This document shows, piece after piece, positions 1 through 7,513 of a DNA stretch of 64,000 nucleotides. The translations under genes were made by a program, and so were the position numbers. This DNA comes from DASUPK01 sp963763955 (GTDB taxonomy: Bacteria; Actinomycetota; Thermoleophilia; Solirubrobacterales; 70-9), in assembly GCA_963763955.1 (NCBI GenBank), contig CAVXQP010000013.1:116758-180757 (forward strand), given 5' to 3'. Positions within the stretch are counted from its first letter, which is position 1. The number at the start of each line of letters is the position of its first letter. Below the pieces are notes generated by a model. It was not told the DNA's origin, searched no databases, and was given only the letters and a program-made list of their open reading frames with translations.

Positions 1-112
1 TCCAGTCGATGTCCGACCGGTTCGCGAGCGCGCGCGACCCGACCGGGCGCCCGTCGTCGACGTAGCGCTCGACCAGCAATCGCAGGATCTGGCTCTGGCG
101 TTTGGTCAGCAC
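1..112 (-). CDS. hrcA: HrcA heat-shock repressor, N-terminal fragment
   Basis: The first 37 codons read VLTKRQSQILRLLVERYVDD and continue with the PVGSRALA motif, which is the winged-helix N-terminus of HrcA, the repressor that binds CIRCE operators of groE/dnaK genes. The rest lies outside the window. The GTG at 112 is chosen because a TATCAT box sits 7 nt upstream, giving a leaderless transcript. It lies downstream of lepA on the same strand, an order common in Gram-positives. No CIRCE element was seen in the window. The family call is firm; only the N-terminus is visible. Confidence 0.85.
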   Translation of the reverse strand, partial: MLTKRQSQILRLLVERYVDDGRPVGSRALANRSDIDW

Positions 113-119
113 AGAGCTG

Positions 120-125
120 ATGATA
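120..125 (-). promoter_or_regulatory. -10 box of hrcA (leaderless)
   Basis: TATCAT, 7 nt upstream of the GTG start, with no Shine-Dalgarno between. It fits the TANNNT pattern repeated before many genes here. Confidence 0.55.
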
Positions 126-140
126 GGAATGCGGGGCGCG

Positions 141-548
141 TTACTTCGCGACCAGCTCCGCCTGGGCGTTCCGGATCACCTGGTTCTCGCCCTGCGCGGC
201 GACCGTGTCGATCAGCACGCGACCGTCGCCGGCCTCCTTGACGGTGCCGCTCACCACGAGCTCCTGCTCGGGGAAGCCCATGCCTCGGAACTGGACCGAA
301 AGGCGCCTGAGCGCCCGCGGGTCCCCGTCCGCGAGCTGGGCGTTCCCGCGCGCCACCTGGGCCATCATCCAGAGGCCGTGGAGGATGTTGCCGGGCAGAC
401 CGACCTGCTTCGCGAAATCGGGGTCGATGTGGATCGGGTTGAAGTCCCCGGACGCGCCCGCGTAGCGGTGCGGCAGGTATTTGTCGGGAGTCACCTTGAG
501 CTCGGGGATGGAGTCGCCCTCCTTCAGGTTCTTCAGCTCGACCATCAC
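141..548 (-). CDS. MaoC-like (R)-hydratase, HadB-type subunit
   Basis: A 135-residue hot-dog-fold protein with the hydratase-2 signature: YAGASGDFNPIHIDPDFA followed by GLPGNILHG. The Asp and His of this motif are the catalytic pair that dehydrates 3-hydroxyacyl thioesters. It overlaps the stop of the preceding hydratase gene by 4 bp (ATGA), so the two are translationally coupled and probably form a heterodimer like mycobacterial HadA/HadB. A role in fatty-acid elongation or polyketide-like chains is inference; a degradative enoyl-CoA hydratase is the alternative. Confidence 0.85.
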   Translation of the reverse strand: MMVELKNLKEGDSIPELKVTPDKYLPHRYAGASGDFNPIHIDPDFAKQVGLPGNILHGLWMMAQVARGNAQLADGDPRALRRLSVQFRGMGFPEQELVVSGTVKEAGDGRVLIDTVAAQGENQVIRNAQAELVAK

Positions 549-985
549 ACCCCCCTGACGATGTTGGTCCAGGTCCCGGTCACCGTCCTCTTGCCGTCCT
601 GGTTGGTCGAGACCGACTCGAATACATAGAAGCCCTTGCCGTCCTTCTCGTAGATCTCCTTGCAGCTGGCGGTCGTCTCGATCACGTCACCGTCGCAGAC
701 CGGTTCGTCCCACTCGAACTCCTGTGAGCCGTGCAGCATCGTCGCGAGGTTGATGTCGACCTCGGGGTCGAAGATCGCCGGCCCCATCGCCCGTGCGCAA
801 TAGACGACGCAGAACATCGGTGGCGCCACCAGGTCCCGGAACCCGGCCGACCTGGCGGCCTCGTGCTCGTGGTGGACCGGGTTGGCCGCGCCGATCGCGT
901 TGGCGAACTCCCTGACCTTCTCCGCCCCGACCTCGTAGGTGGCGGCCGGCCATTGCTTGCCGATTGCGTCGGTCTTGACGGGCAT
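545..985 (-). CDS. FAS1-like dehydratase, HadA-type subunit
   Basis: A 146-residue protein with the N-terminal MaoC/FAS1-like dehydratase domain: a hot-dog fold with AIGAANPVHHEHEAAR, then a VAPPMF stretch and an LHGSQEFEW strand. This subunit usually supplies the acyl-binding scaffold and lacks the full catalytic pair, which the overlapping downstream HadB-like gene carries. A TAGAAT box lies 12 nt upstream of the ATG. Substrate chain length cannot be read from sequence. Confidence 0.82.
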   Translation of the reverse strand: MPVKTDAIGKQWPAATYEVGAEKVREFANAIGAANPVHHEHEAARSAGFRDLVAPPMFCVVYCARAMGPAIFDPEVDINLATMLHGSQEFEWDEPVCDGDVIETTASCKEIYEKDGKGFYVFESVSTNQDGKRTVTGTWTNIVRGV

Positions 986-997
986 TGGCGACGCGCG

Positions 998-1003
998 ATT
1001 CTA
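998..1003 (-). promoter_or_regulatory. -10 box of the HadA/HadB-like operon
   Basis: TAGAAT 12 nt upstream of the ATG at 985, implying a very short leader. A divergent TAGGGT for the + strand gene lies 40 bp away. Confidence 0.45.
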
Positions 1004-1043
1004 GGTGCTGAGCAGTTCCACCCGCCCCTTGACTCGCGAGGGC

Positions 1044-1049
1044 TAGGGT
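1044..1049 (+). promoter_or_regulatory. -10 box of the 1061 membrane protein gene
   Basis: TAGGGT followed by 11 nt and the GTG start; a TTGACT at 1029-1034 is too close to serve as a normal -35. Confidence 0.4.
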
Positions 1050-1060
1050 AGGAATCGAGC

Positions 1061-1675
1061 GTGACACCGTTCCTGACCACCGACGACGACGAGGGCGTGA
1101 TGCGCTTCCGCGCCTGGGCCATCCCGGTGCTGATCGCCGTGATCTGCGCTTCGATCGTCGCGTCGATGGCACTCGCCGGGCTGGTCGGGGCAGGTCTCGG
1201 CATGGCGGTCGGGGCGGTGGCCGCCACGGGGCTGGTCGTCTTCGCCTCCCGGTCCAAGCCGGACCGGAAACTCGAGGTCGCTGCGGCCCGCGACGACGAA
1301 CACCGTGTGCTGGTGGTCGCCACCGCCGAGGCCACCGCCGAATCCGCGCAGCGCATCGCGGAGCTGGCAGGCAAGACCATCGACGTCCGCTTGCTGGTCC
1401 CGGTTCCCAGTCACCGGCTCGACCGCTGGATGTCGGCTGAGGACGATGCCCGGCGCGACGCCGAGGGCCTGCTAGCGCGCTCGGCCGGAGCGCTCGTGGC
1501 CGCTGGGTTGCCGGTCAGCGGATCGGTCGGGGATCACGACCCTGCTCAGGCACTCGAGGACGAACTCCGTGACTTCCCAGCCGACGAGGTGGTCCTGCTG
1601 ATCGCCAACGGCAAGGACCCGCTGGCCAAGATCGAGACCCGGCTCAGCCTGCCGCTGCGGCGCGTCAGCCCCTAG
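1061..1675 (+). CDS. membrane protein with C-terminal alpha/beta (USP-like) domain
   Basis: A 204-residue protein. After a short charged N-terminus, two hydrophobic segments (about residues 15-32 and 36-53, rich in Ala/Gly/Val) form a membrane hairpin. The remainder is a soluble alpha/beta domain starting HRVLVVATAEAT and ending with a DEVVLLIAN strand, resembling a universal-stress or nucleotide-binding fold. A later in-frame ATG (MRFRAWAIP) is an alternative start. It ends 4 bp inside the convergent SnoaL-like gene. I do not recognise a specific function. Confidence 0.65.
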   Translation: MTPFLTTDDDEGVMRFRAWAIPVLIAVICASIVASMALAGLVGAGLGMAVGAVAATGLVVFASRSKPDRKLEVAAARDDEHRVLVVATAEATAESAQRIAELAGKTIDVRLLVPVPSHRLDRWMSAEDDARRDAEGLLARSAGALVAAGLPVSGSVGDHDPAQALEDELRDFPADEVVLLIANGKDPLAKIETRLSLPLRRVSP

Positions 1676-2088
1676 GAGGTTTCACGCTCCTCTGCCAATC
1701 GGATCCCCTCCTCGCGCGTCGGGAGCATCGCGAGAAAGGTGCACAGCCCCTCGTCGTTGACGTCGAAGAGGAAGGCGAGCTCCATGCTGACCTCGATCCC
1801 GGCGCGCCCCCGGCCCTCCTGATGGATCGTCGTGACCACGTGACGCTCTCCCACCACGGTGTTGTCCGTGACCTCTGCGCTGATCTCATCCCAGGCCTCG
1901 GTCCAGGCGGTAATCCAGGACACGAATCCGTCATGACCCGTGTAGCTCCCCGCGTTCGCCATCTCGGGGGAGGCATAGACCTCCACGTCCTGTGTGAGCG
2001 CGGCGAGCATCCGCGGTACGTCCCCGTCGTTGAACGCGTCCATCCCTCCCTGGGCCAGGGTGATCCGCTGTTCGCTACTTGTCGCCAT
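1672..2088 (-). CDS. SnoaL-like / NTF2-fold protein
   Basis: A 138-residue single-domain protein of the SnoaL-like cone fold. The N-terminal helix carries GMDAFNDGDVPRMLAAL, followed by a TQDVEVYASPEM strand and a paired YTGHDGFVSWI helix, typical of the family. Members act as small isomerases/hydrolases or as ligand-binding proteins, so no reaction is assigned. Its start overlaps the lepA stop by 14 bp, so it is probably the last gene of the lepA transcript. A second SnoaL-like gene lies just upstream of lepA on the other strand. Confidence 0.75.
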   Translation of the reverse strand: MATSSEQRITLAQGGMDAFNDGDVPRMLAALTQDVEVYASPEMANAGSYTGHDGFVSWITAWTEAWDEISAEVTDNTVVGERHVVTTIHQEGRGRAGIEVSMELAFLFDVNDEGLCTFLAMLPTREEGIRLAEERETS

Positions 2089-3877
2089 CCATCTCCAGCA
2101 CGGCGAGGAACGCCTCCTGGGGAACCTCGACCGCGCCGACCTGCTTCATCCGCTTCTTCCCCTTCTTCTGCTTCTCCAGCAGCTTGCGCTTCCTGGTGAC
2201 ATCGCCGCCGTAGAGCTTCGCGGTGACGTCCTTGCGGAGGGCCTTGACCGTCTCGCGGGCGATCACGTTGGAGCCGATCGCCGCCTGCACCGGGACGTCG
2301 AACTGCTGCCTCGGAATGGTCTTGCGAAGGCGCTCGACCAGGTTGCGGCCCTGCTCGTAGGACGCCTCCTTGTGGACGATCAGCGAGAGCGCGTCGACCT
2401 TGTCGCCGGCGAGCAGCACGTCGAGCTTGACCAGCTCCGACGGCCGGTTTCCGATCGGCTCATAGTCGAGCGAGGCGTATCCCTTGCTGCGCGACTTGAG
2501 CTGATCGAAGAAGTCGAGAACGATCTCCGCCAACGGGAGGTCGTATTGGACCTGCACCCGCGTCGGCGAGAGGTAGTGGAGGCCGACGTGCTCGCCCCGG
2601 CGCTTCTGGCAAAGCTCCATCACCGCGCCGACGTAGTCGTTCGGGGTGATGATCGTGGCGCGGATGTAGGGCTCGGAGATCGACTCGATCGAGGCGGGAT
2701 CGGGCATATCGGTGGGGCTGCGGACCTCGACCACCTCACCGGTGTTGATCAGCTTCACCTCGTACCGGACATTGGGGGTGGTGGCGAGCAGCTCGAGGTC
2801 GTACTCGCGCTCGAGCCGCTCGCGGACGATGTCCATGTGGAGGAGGCCGAGGAAGCCGCACCGGAAGCCGAAGCCGAGCGCCTCGGAGGTCTCGGGCTCG
2901 TAGGAGAGCGCGGCGTCGTTGAGGGCGAGGCGGTCGAGGGCGTCGCGGAGGTCCTCGTACCGGTCGGTGTCGATCGGGAAGAGCCCGCAGAAGACCATGG
3001 GCCGGACCTCGCGGTAGCCGGGCAACGCCTCGGCCGCCGGCTGCTCGCGGCTCGTGAGCGTGTCGCCGACGCGGAGCTTGGTGACGTCCTTGATCCCGGT
3101 GATCACGTAGCCGACCTCGCCCGCCGACATCCCGGCGGCCGGCGTCATCTTCGGGGTGAAGAAGCCGATGTCGTCGATGTCCGCCTGGGTCCCGGCCTGC
3201 ATCGCCTTGATCGGCTCGTTCTTCGAGAAGCGGCCGTCCTTCATCCGGACGAAGGCCACGACGCCGCGATACTGGTCGAACTCGGAGTCGAAGATCAGGG
3301 CGCGCGGGGGGGCCTCGGGCTGGCCGTCGGGTGGCGGGATCCTCTGCACGATCGCCTCCAGCACGTCGGTGACCCCTTCTCCCGTCTTGGCCGAGATGCG
3401 CAGAGCCTCGCCGGGATCGCCGCCCAGCAGGTCCGCAACCTGAGCCGCCACGCCGTCGGGGTCCGCCCCCGGCAGATCCACCTTGTTGAGGACCGGGATC
3501 AGCTCCAGGCCGGCGTCGATCGCCGCGTAGGCGTTCGCGACGGTCTGTGCTTCCACCCCCTGCGCCGCGTCCACCACCAGCAGCGCGCCCTCGCACGCCG
3601 CAAGGCTGCGGGAGACCTCGTATGAGAAATCGACATGACCGGGCGTGTCGATCAGATGGAGGTGGTAGCTCTCGCCGTCCGACGCCGCGTATGTCACGCG
3701 CACGGCCTGAGCCTTGATGGTGATCCCGCGCTCCCGCTCGAGCTCCATGGAGTCGAGCATCTGCGGCACGTGGGTCCGCGCGTCGACCGCCCCGGTGAGC
3801 TCGAGGATGCGATCGGCGAGCGTCGACTTGCCGTGGTCGATGTGGGCGATGATCGAGAAGTTCCGAATCCGGTCCAT
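2075..3877 (-). CDS. lepA: elongation factor 4 (LepA)
   Basis: A 600-residue translational GTPase of the usual LepA length. G1 is AHIDHGKST near residue 11, G3 is DTPGHVDF and G4 is NKVDLPGA. The LepA-specific C-terminal region includes GFRCGFLGLLHMDI and ends with the basic KLLEKQKKGKKRMK tail. EF4 back-translocates stalled ribosomes. The ATG at 3877 (MDRIRNFS) matches the family N-terminus; the frame stays open further upstream, but that would cross the divergent SnoaL promoter. A possible TACCCT -10 lies 11 nt upstream. Confidence 0.96.
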   Translation of the reverse strand: MDRIRNFSIIAHIDHGKSTLADRILELTGAVDARTHVPQMLDSMELERERGITIKAQAVRVTYAASDGESYHLHLIDTPGHVDFSYEVSRSLAACEGALLVVDAAQGVEAQTVANAYAAIDAGLELIPVLNKVDLPGADPDGVAAQVADLLGGDPGEALRISAKTGEGVTDVLEAIVQRIPPPDGQPEAPPRALIFDSEFDQYRGVVAFVRMKDGRFSKNEPIKAMQAGTQADIDDIGFFTPKMTPAAGMSAGEVGYVITGIKDVTKLRVGDTLTSREQPAAEALPGYREVRPMVFCGLFPIDTDRYEDLRDALDRLALNDAALSYEPETSEALGFGFRCGFLGLLHMDIVRERLEREYDLELLATTPNVRYEVKLINTGEVVEVRSPTDMPDPASIESISEPYIRATIITPNDYVGAVMELCQKRRGEHVGLHYLSPTRVQVQYDLPLAEIVLDFFDQLKSRSKGYASLDYEPIGNRPSELVKLDVLLAGDKVDALSLIVHKEASYEQGRNLVERLRKTIPRQQFDVPVQAAIGSNVIARETVKALRKDVTAKLYGGDVTRKRKLLEKQKKGKKRMKQVGAVEVPQEAFLAVLEMDGDK

Positions 3878-3888
3878 GGCGGAGAGGA

Positions 3889-3894
3889 AGGGTA
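3889..3894 (-). promoter_or_regulatory. possible -10 box of lepA
   Basis: TACCCT 11 nt upstream of the lepA ATG; no Shine-Dalgarno is visible in between. Confidence 0.35.
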
Positions 3895-3908
3895 GGGCCC
3901 GAGTCGGG

Positions 3909-3914
3909 GATACT
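3909..3914 (+). promoter_or_regulatory. -10 box of the second SnoaL-like gene
   Basis: GATACT 8 nt upstream of the ATG at 3923. The same GATACT hexamer precedes the kinase gene at 61266 at nearly the same spacing. Confidence 0.45.
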
Positions 3915-3922
3915 GCGAACGC

Positions 3923-4354
3923 ATGTCGCGGCAGAACGTGGATTTCGTCACCGGGCTCTACTCCGCCGGCGAAAGCATGGAAAAGGAGCAGCTGCTCGCG
4001 GCGCTGCCGGAGCTGATCGCACAAGCGTGCGACCCCGAGATCGAGTGGGTCGAAGATCCCCAGCGCGCCGACAGCAGAACCTATCGGGGGCACGAGGGCG
4101 TCCTCCGCTCATTCGAGCAGTGGCTGGAGCAGTTCTCGGAGTATGGCTTTGAGGCGGAGCGCTTCGTGGATTGCGGCGATGACGTCCTGGTCGTCGCCCG
4201 CGAGGAGGGCCGGGGCAGCGTGAGCGGTGCGCCGGTGAGCTCGCTGATCTACCAGGTGGTGACCGTCAAGGACGACAAGGTCTCTCGCTTCCAGGAGTTC
4301 TATGAGGAGGCGTCGGCACTCAAGGCAGTCGGTCTCACGGAGCTTCCCGCCTAG
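3923..4354 (+). CDS. SnoaL-like / NTF2-fold protein
   Basis: A 143-residue NTF2-like protein. It has an N-terminal helix with NVDFVTGLYSAGES, the strand DPEIEWVEDPQ, the motif TYRGHEGVLRSFEQWLEQF and a final sheet ending KVSRFQEFYEEASAL. It is divergent from lepA and only distantly similar to the SnoaL-like protein on the other side of lepA. The family binds or isomerises small hydrophobic molecules; the substrate is unknown. Confidence 0.75.
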   Translation: MSRQNVDFVTGLYSAGESMEKEQLLAALPELIAQACDPEIEWVEDPQRADSRTYRGHEGVLRSFEQWLEQFSEYGFEAERFVDCGDDVLVVAREEGRGSVSGAPVSSLIYQVVTVKDDKVSRFQEFYEEASALKAVGLTELPA

Positions 4355-4359
4355 ACGCC

Positions 4360-4473
4360 ATGGAGTGGAGCAAGGGGCGCCACGAGAGCGTCGGGGAGCA
4401 GCTACTGGGCGCGGGGCCCGAGGGGTTCCGCATCACCAGCCCCAATGCGGTCACCGAACTCAGGCGGCGGTAG
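4360..4473 (+). CDS. possible 37-residue ORF
   Basis: A short frame (MEWSKGRHESVGEQLLGAG to a TAG) between the SnoaL-like gene and the convergent DUF5519 gene, whose stop it overlaps by 14 bp. No Shine-Dalgarno or known motif is visible. It could be a gene remnant or chance; recorded only so the gap is not left blank. Confidence 0.2.
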   Translation: MEWSKGRHESVGEQLLGAGPEGFRITSPNAVTELRRR

Positions 4474-4813
4474 CCGGGGATGAGAGGCCGTAGCGGGCGA
4501 CGATGCGATCGTAATTGAGGCGCATCAGCTCGATCACGTCGCGGACGTCCTCATCATCGTCGATCCGCCTTGCCGCCATCGCGTCCTTTCCGGGGAAGAC
4601 CGGGTGGTCGACGACACGTCCCTGCTCGCGCAGGGAGGCCCCGACCTCCTTGCCGAAGCTGAAGTGGGCGGCATGGTCCCCGTGCAGGTGGCCGACCTCA
4701 TGGCCGTTGACCCGGAAGCCCCACTCGCCTCGCTTGCCGTAACCGGCCTCGACCCCGGGCCACGAGGTGACCTCGTCGGTGATCGTCTCGCTCGCTGACC
4801 TCGTCTCGCTCAT
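4460..4813 (-). CDS. luciferase-family (DUF5519) protein, predicted SoxR target
   Basis: A 117-residue protein with the compact luciferase-family/DUF5519 pattern: VTSWPGVEAGYGKRGEWGF, then EVGHLHGDHAAHFSFGK, a central VVDHPVFPGK and a helical tail DVRDVIELMRLNYDRI. The biochemical activity of this family is not established. It has a strong AGGAGG Shine-Dalgarno 4 nt before the ATG and a promoter containing a SoxR operator in a 19-bp spacer. It is therefore probably induced by redox-active compounds through the divergent soxR gene. Confidence 0.75.
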   Translation of the reverse strand: MSETRSASETITDEVTSWPGVEAGYGKRGEWGFRVNGHEVGHLHGDHAAHFSFGKEVGASLREQGRVVDHPVFPGKDAMAARRIDDDEDVRDVIELMRLNYDRIVARYGLSSPATAA

Positions 4814-4829
4814 TTCGCCTCCTCAGCTT

Positions 4830-5345
4830 GTGTCGCGCCAGGCTACAAGCTCAAGTGAACTTGAAGTCAAGGCCGATTCGTGCTTCCCTGTCCCGATCGC
4901 CGCGCTCCTCACCATCAGCGAGGTGTCCAGGCGCAGCGGGGTGGCCGCCTCCGCCCTGCGGTTCTACGAGGACCGCGACCTGATCAGCTCCGAGCGGGCC
5001 GGCTCGGGTCACCGCCGATATGAGCGCTCGGTGCTGCGGCGGATCGCGTTCATCGTCTTCGCCCAGCGAATCGGCCTCACGCTCGGAGAGATCGCCGAGC
5101 AGCTCTCCAAGCTCCCACCGAACCGAGCGCCCACACGCAGCGACTGGTCGCGGCTGTCAAACGGCTGGACGGCCCGGATCGATGAGCGGATCGCCGAGCT
5201 CGAGCGGCTGCGCGCCGGGCTCACGGAGTGCATCGGCTGCGGCTGCCTCTCGCTGGACCGCTGCCAGCTCGCCAACCCCGGAGACCGCGCGGGTCGTTCC
5301 GGCCCGGGCCCGCGCTACTGGGTCGGCGATCCCCGGCCGGCCTAG
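4830..5345 (+). CDS. soxR: redox-sensing transcriptional activator SoxR
   Basis: A MerR-family regulator of 171 residues. The winged-helix region begins LLTISEVSRRSGVAASALRF (about residue 26), followed by a dimerisation helix and the [2Fe-2S] ligands C134, C137, C139, C145 (CIGCGC then LSLDRC), the diagnostic CX2CXCX5C of SoxR. The C-terminal NPGDRAG motif also matches E. coli SoxR. The start is uncertain: GTG 4830 is the last canonical in-frame start before the HTH and places the sox box inside the first codons; GTG 4767 is also open. Confidence 0.9.
   Translation: MSRQATSSSELEVKADSCFPVPIAALLTISEVSRRSGVAASALRFYEDRDLISSERAGSGHRRYERSVLRRIAFIVFAQRIGLTLGEIAEQLSKLPPNRAPTRSDWSRLSNGWTARIDERIAELERLRAGLTECIGCGCLSLDRCQLANPGDRAGRSGPGPRYWVGDPRPA
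4840..4870 (-). promoter_or_regulatory. SoxR-controlled promoter with sox box
   Basis: On the minus strand, -35 TTGACT (4870-4865) and -10 TAGCCT (4845-4840) are separated by exactly 19 bp, the overlong spacer of MerR-family activated promoters. The palindrome GCTCAAGTGAACTTGAAG (4849-4866) fills the spacer and matches the enterobacterial SoxR site CCTCAAGTTAACTTGAGG at 15 of 18 positions. It drives the DUF5519 gene; the divergent soxR gene starts beside it. Confidence 0.85.
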
Positions 5346-5359
5346 CCGGATCGCGCACG

Positions 5360-7162
5360 TCAGATACGCCGCACCAGCCGGATGATCTGCCCGGCCTCCG
5401 GGACGCGCAGGGCCAGCACCGCCCCGACGTAGGTCCCGAACCCGGCGAGCAGGGCGCCCCCGAGGGAGATGATCTGGGCGATCGTGCTTCGCCCGAGTGC
5501 CTGGTCGAGGCCGTACCAGACCAGGTAGCTGACGCCGGCGAGCAGTGCCGCGGCCGCCACGACGCGCACCGCGGTGTCCATCAGCCGCCGGAGGTCGAGC
5601 CCGTGAAGCTGGCGGCGCAGGATCACCACTTCCGCGATCACGCTCGAGACGGTGGCGATCACCGTCGCGGCCACGACGCCGCCGACCCCGAAGGGGGAGT
5701 ACAGCGCGAACGAGAAGATGATGTCGACGACCAGGTTCGAGCCCGCGACCGCGGTCGGCACCCAGGGCCGCTGCAGGCTGAAGAAGGTCCGGGTCAGCAA
5801 CAGGTAGAGCCCGTTGAAGGGCAGCGAGAAGGCGAACCAGAAGAGCGCCTGCGCGACGAGATGAGTCTGCGCGGCGTCGAACTCGCCGCGCTGGTAGATG
5901 AGCCTGGTCATCGGCACCGAGAGCACCAATACCGCTGCGGCCGCCGGGATCAGCAGCAGCAGGATCTGGCGCATCCCGTTCGACATGGTCGAGCGCAGGT
6001 TCACCCACTCCTGGCGGGCGGCAAAGCGGGCGAGGGTCGGGAAGGTCACGGTCGCGACAGCGACCGAGAAGATTCCCTGCGGGAGCATGTAGATGCGGAA
6101 CGCCTTGTCGATCGCCGCCGGAGCCTCGTTCGAGACGAGGGTCCCGACGATGCTGTTGAGCAGCAGGTCAAAGTTGATCAGCCCCAGGCTGAGCGTCACC
6201 GGCAGCATCAGCAGCAGGACTCGCCGTACCTCCGGCATGTGCCAGTCGAAGTCCCGGGTCAGGCGGAAGGGCGTGTTACGGAGGTCCCACGCCGGGATCG
6301 CCAGCTGGACCACGGTCCCCACCAGCACACCGATCGCGTATGCGTAGATCCGGTTGTTCCCGTGGAATGCCGGCTCGAGCAGGACCAGCACCGCGATGAT
6401 CACCACGTTCCAGAAGAACGGCGAGATCGCGAACGCCGCGAAGCGGTCGTAGCTGTTCAGGACCCCCACCACCATCCCGGTCGCGCCCAGCAGGATCAGG
6501 ATCGGGAAGAGGATCTGCGAGAGCGTGACCGTGAGATCGAGGATCTCGCCGCTGAATCCCGGGGCGAAGATCGGCGTGATCACGGGCGCGAGCAGAACGA
6601 ATAGGGCCGTCACGGCACCCAGCACCAGCGTGACGAGGTAGATCAGGGTCGAGGCGAGCCGGAATGCCTCGCGCTTGTTGCCCTTCTCGAGCTCCTCGGT
6701 GAAGACCGGGACAAAGGCGGCCTGGATCGCCGCATCGGCGAACAGCGAGCGGACCAGGTTCGGCACCTGGAAGGCGATCGTGAAGGCAGACATCGGCCCG
6801 CTGATGCCGAAGTAGCTCGCCGCGACGATCTCGCGCACCAGGCCCGCCACCCGCGAGAAGGCGGTGGCTATCGAGAAGAACGCGGTCGAGCGCCCGAGCC
6901 GCCCCTGGCGCACGTCGAAGTCCGGGGGTACGAACGGCGTGGTCGGCGTCGGCGCCGGAATCGCCATGAAGGTCGAGGTGTCCATGGAGACGGCCTCGTG
7001 GCGGCGCTCGATCTGCTCCGCCTCCCCGGTGCGAACGGCCTGGAACTCCTGGGCCGAGGGATCGAAAGGCTCCGACGGAGCCGGAGGCTCATCGCCAAAC
7101 GGGTTGCGCCTCGCTCCGCTCCCGCTCGCATCGCGGTCGTCCCCGTCGCCTCGCTCGGTCAT
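5360..7162 (-). CDS. murJ: lipid II flippase MurJ (MviN)
   Basis: A 600-residue polytopic membrane protein of the MOP superfamily with about 14 transmembrane helices after an 80-residue charged N-terminal extension. Family motifs include FSRVAGLVREIVAASYFG, VPNLVRSLFADAAIQAAFVP and the Arg/Pro-rich TM2 region. MurJ flips lipid II to the outer face for peptidoglycan synthesis. The divergent rpsT starts 40 bp away. A GAGAAT box lies 6 nt before the ATG. The hydrophilic extension is typical of actinobacterial MurJ. Confidence 0.93.
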   Translation of the reverse strand: MTERGDGDDRDASGSGARRNPFGDEPPAPSEPFDPSAQEFQAVRTGEAEQIERRHEAVSMDTSTFMAIPAPTPTTPFVPPDFDVRQGRLGRSTAFFSIATAFSRVAGLVREIVAASYFGISGPMSAFTIAFQVPNLVRSLFADAAIQAAFVPVFTEELEKGNKREAFRLASTLIYLVTLVLGAVTALFVLLAPVITPIFAPGFSGEILDLTVTLSQILFPILILLGATGMVVGVLNSYDRFAAFAISPFFWNVVIIAVLVLLEPAFHGNNRIYAYAIGVLVGTVVQLAIPAWDLRNTPFRLTRDFDWHMPEVRRVLLLMLPVTLSLGLINFDLLLNSIVGTLVSNEAPAAIDKAFRIYMLPQGIFSVAVATVTFPTLARFAARQEWVNLRSTMSNGMRQILLLLIPAAAAVLVLSVPMTRLIYQRGEFDAAQTHLVAQALFWFAFSLPFNGLYLLLTRTFFSLQRPWVPTAVAGSNLVVDIIFSFALYSPFGVGGVVAATVIATVSSVIAEVVILRRQLHGLDLRRLMDTAVRVVAAAALLAGVSYLVWYGLDQALGRSTIAQIISLGGALLAGFGTYVGAVLALRVPEAGQIIRLVRRI

Positions 7163-7167
7163 TGCTC

Positions 7168-7174
7168 TATTCTC
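7168..7174. promoter_or_regulatory. overlapping divergent -10 boxes of rpsT (+) and murJ (-)
   Basis: TATTCT (7168-7173, + strand) lies 28 nt upstream of the rpsT ATG. The same bases read on the minus strand give GAGAAT (7174-7169), 6 nt before the murJ ATG. Confidence 0.4.
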
Positions 7175-7201
7175 TTCGCCGCCCGCGTCGCGGGTCTTTT
7201 C

Positions 7202-7471
7202 ATGGCCAACATCGCCTCACAGAAGAAGCGGATCGCACGCTCAGAGCGTGAGCGTCTCGAGAACCTGCGCTTTCGGAGCTCGGTGAAGACCCATTTCAAG
7301 CGGCTCGAGGCGGCCGTTCAGTCGGGAAACGCAGATGCCGTCGCCTCCGAGCACAAGTCTCTGATCTCGCGGATCGACAAGGCCGTTCAGAAGGGCGCGC
7401 TGCATCGGAACACCGGTGCCCGGAAGAAGTCCCGCGCCGCCGGGATCGCCGGCTCCGCCTCCAACACTTAA
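7202..7471 (+). CDS. rpsT: 30S ribosomal protein S20
   Basis: An 89-residue basic helical protein starting MANIASQKKRIARSERERL, with the S20 signature KTHFKRLEAAV and the KSLISRIDKAVQKGALHRNT helix. It binds 16S rRNA early in 30S assembly. The frame is open upstream, but the MANI start fits the family and follows a divergent promoter. It ends near a GC-rich hairpin and is convergent with holA, a neighbour combination seen in many bacteria. Confidence 0.96.
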   Translation: MANIASQKKRIARSERERLENLRFRSSVKTHFKRLEAAVQSGNADAVASEHKSLISRIDKAVQKGALHRNTGARKKSRAAGIAGSASNT

Positions 7472-7472
7472 C

Positions 7473-7504
7473 GGGTGTCTCCTCGGCTTCGCCTCCGGGG
7501 ACCC
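7473..7504 (+). terminator. hairpin between convergent rpsT and holA
   Basis: An imperfect stem-loop: GTCTCC pairs with GGGGAC around a CTTCG-containing loop, extended by GGG/CCC. There is no long T run, so intrinsic termination is only likely. Confidence 0.45.
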
Positions 7505-7513
7505 CTCGCATAA

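Noticed and set aside
1029..1034. TTGACT as -35 for the 1061 gene
   Set aside because: Its spacing to the TAGGGT -10 is only 9 bp.
2000..3620. Long open frames opposite lepA, leuS, valS, tig and similar genes
   Set aside because: They are GC-driven antisense frames with biased Arg/Leu/Asp composition and no recognisable domains.
3878..4093. Open frame extending lepA 72 codons upstream
   Set aside because: It has no homology, crosses the divergent SnoaL-like promoter and start, and MDRIRNFS at 3877 is the family N-terminus.
6998..7201. N-terminal extension of S20 through the murJ 5' region
   Set aside because: It is antisense to murJ coding sequence; S20 proteins start MANIxSQKKR.
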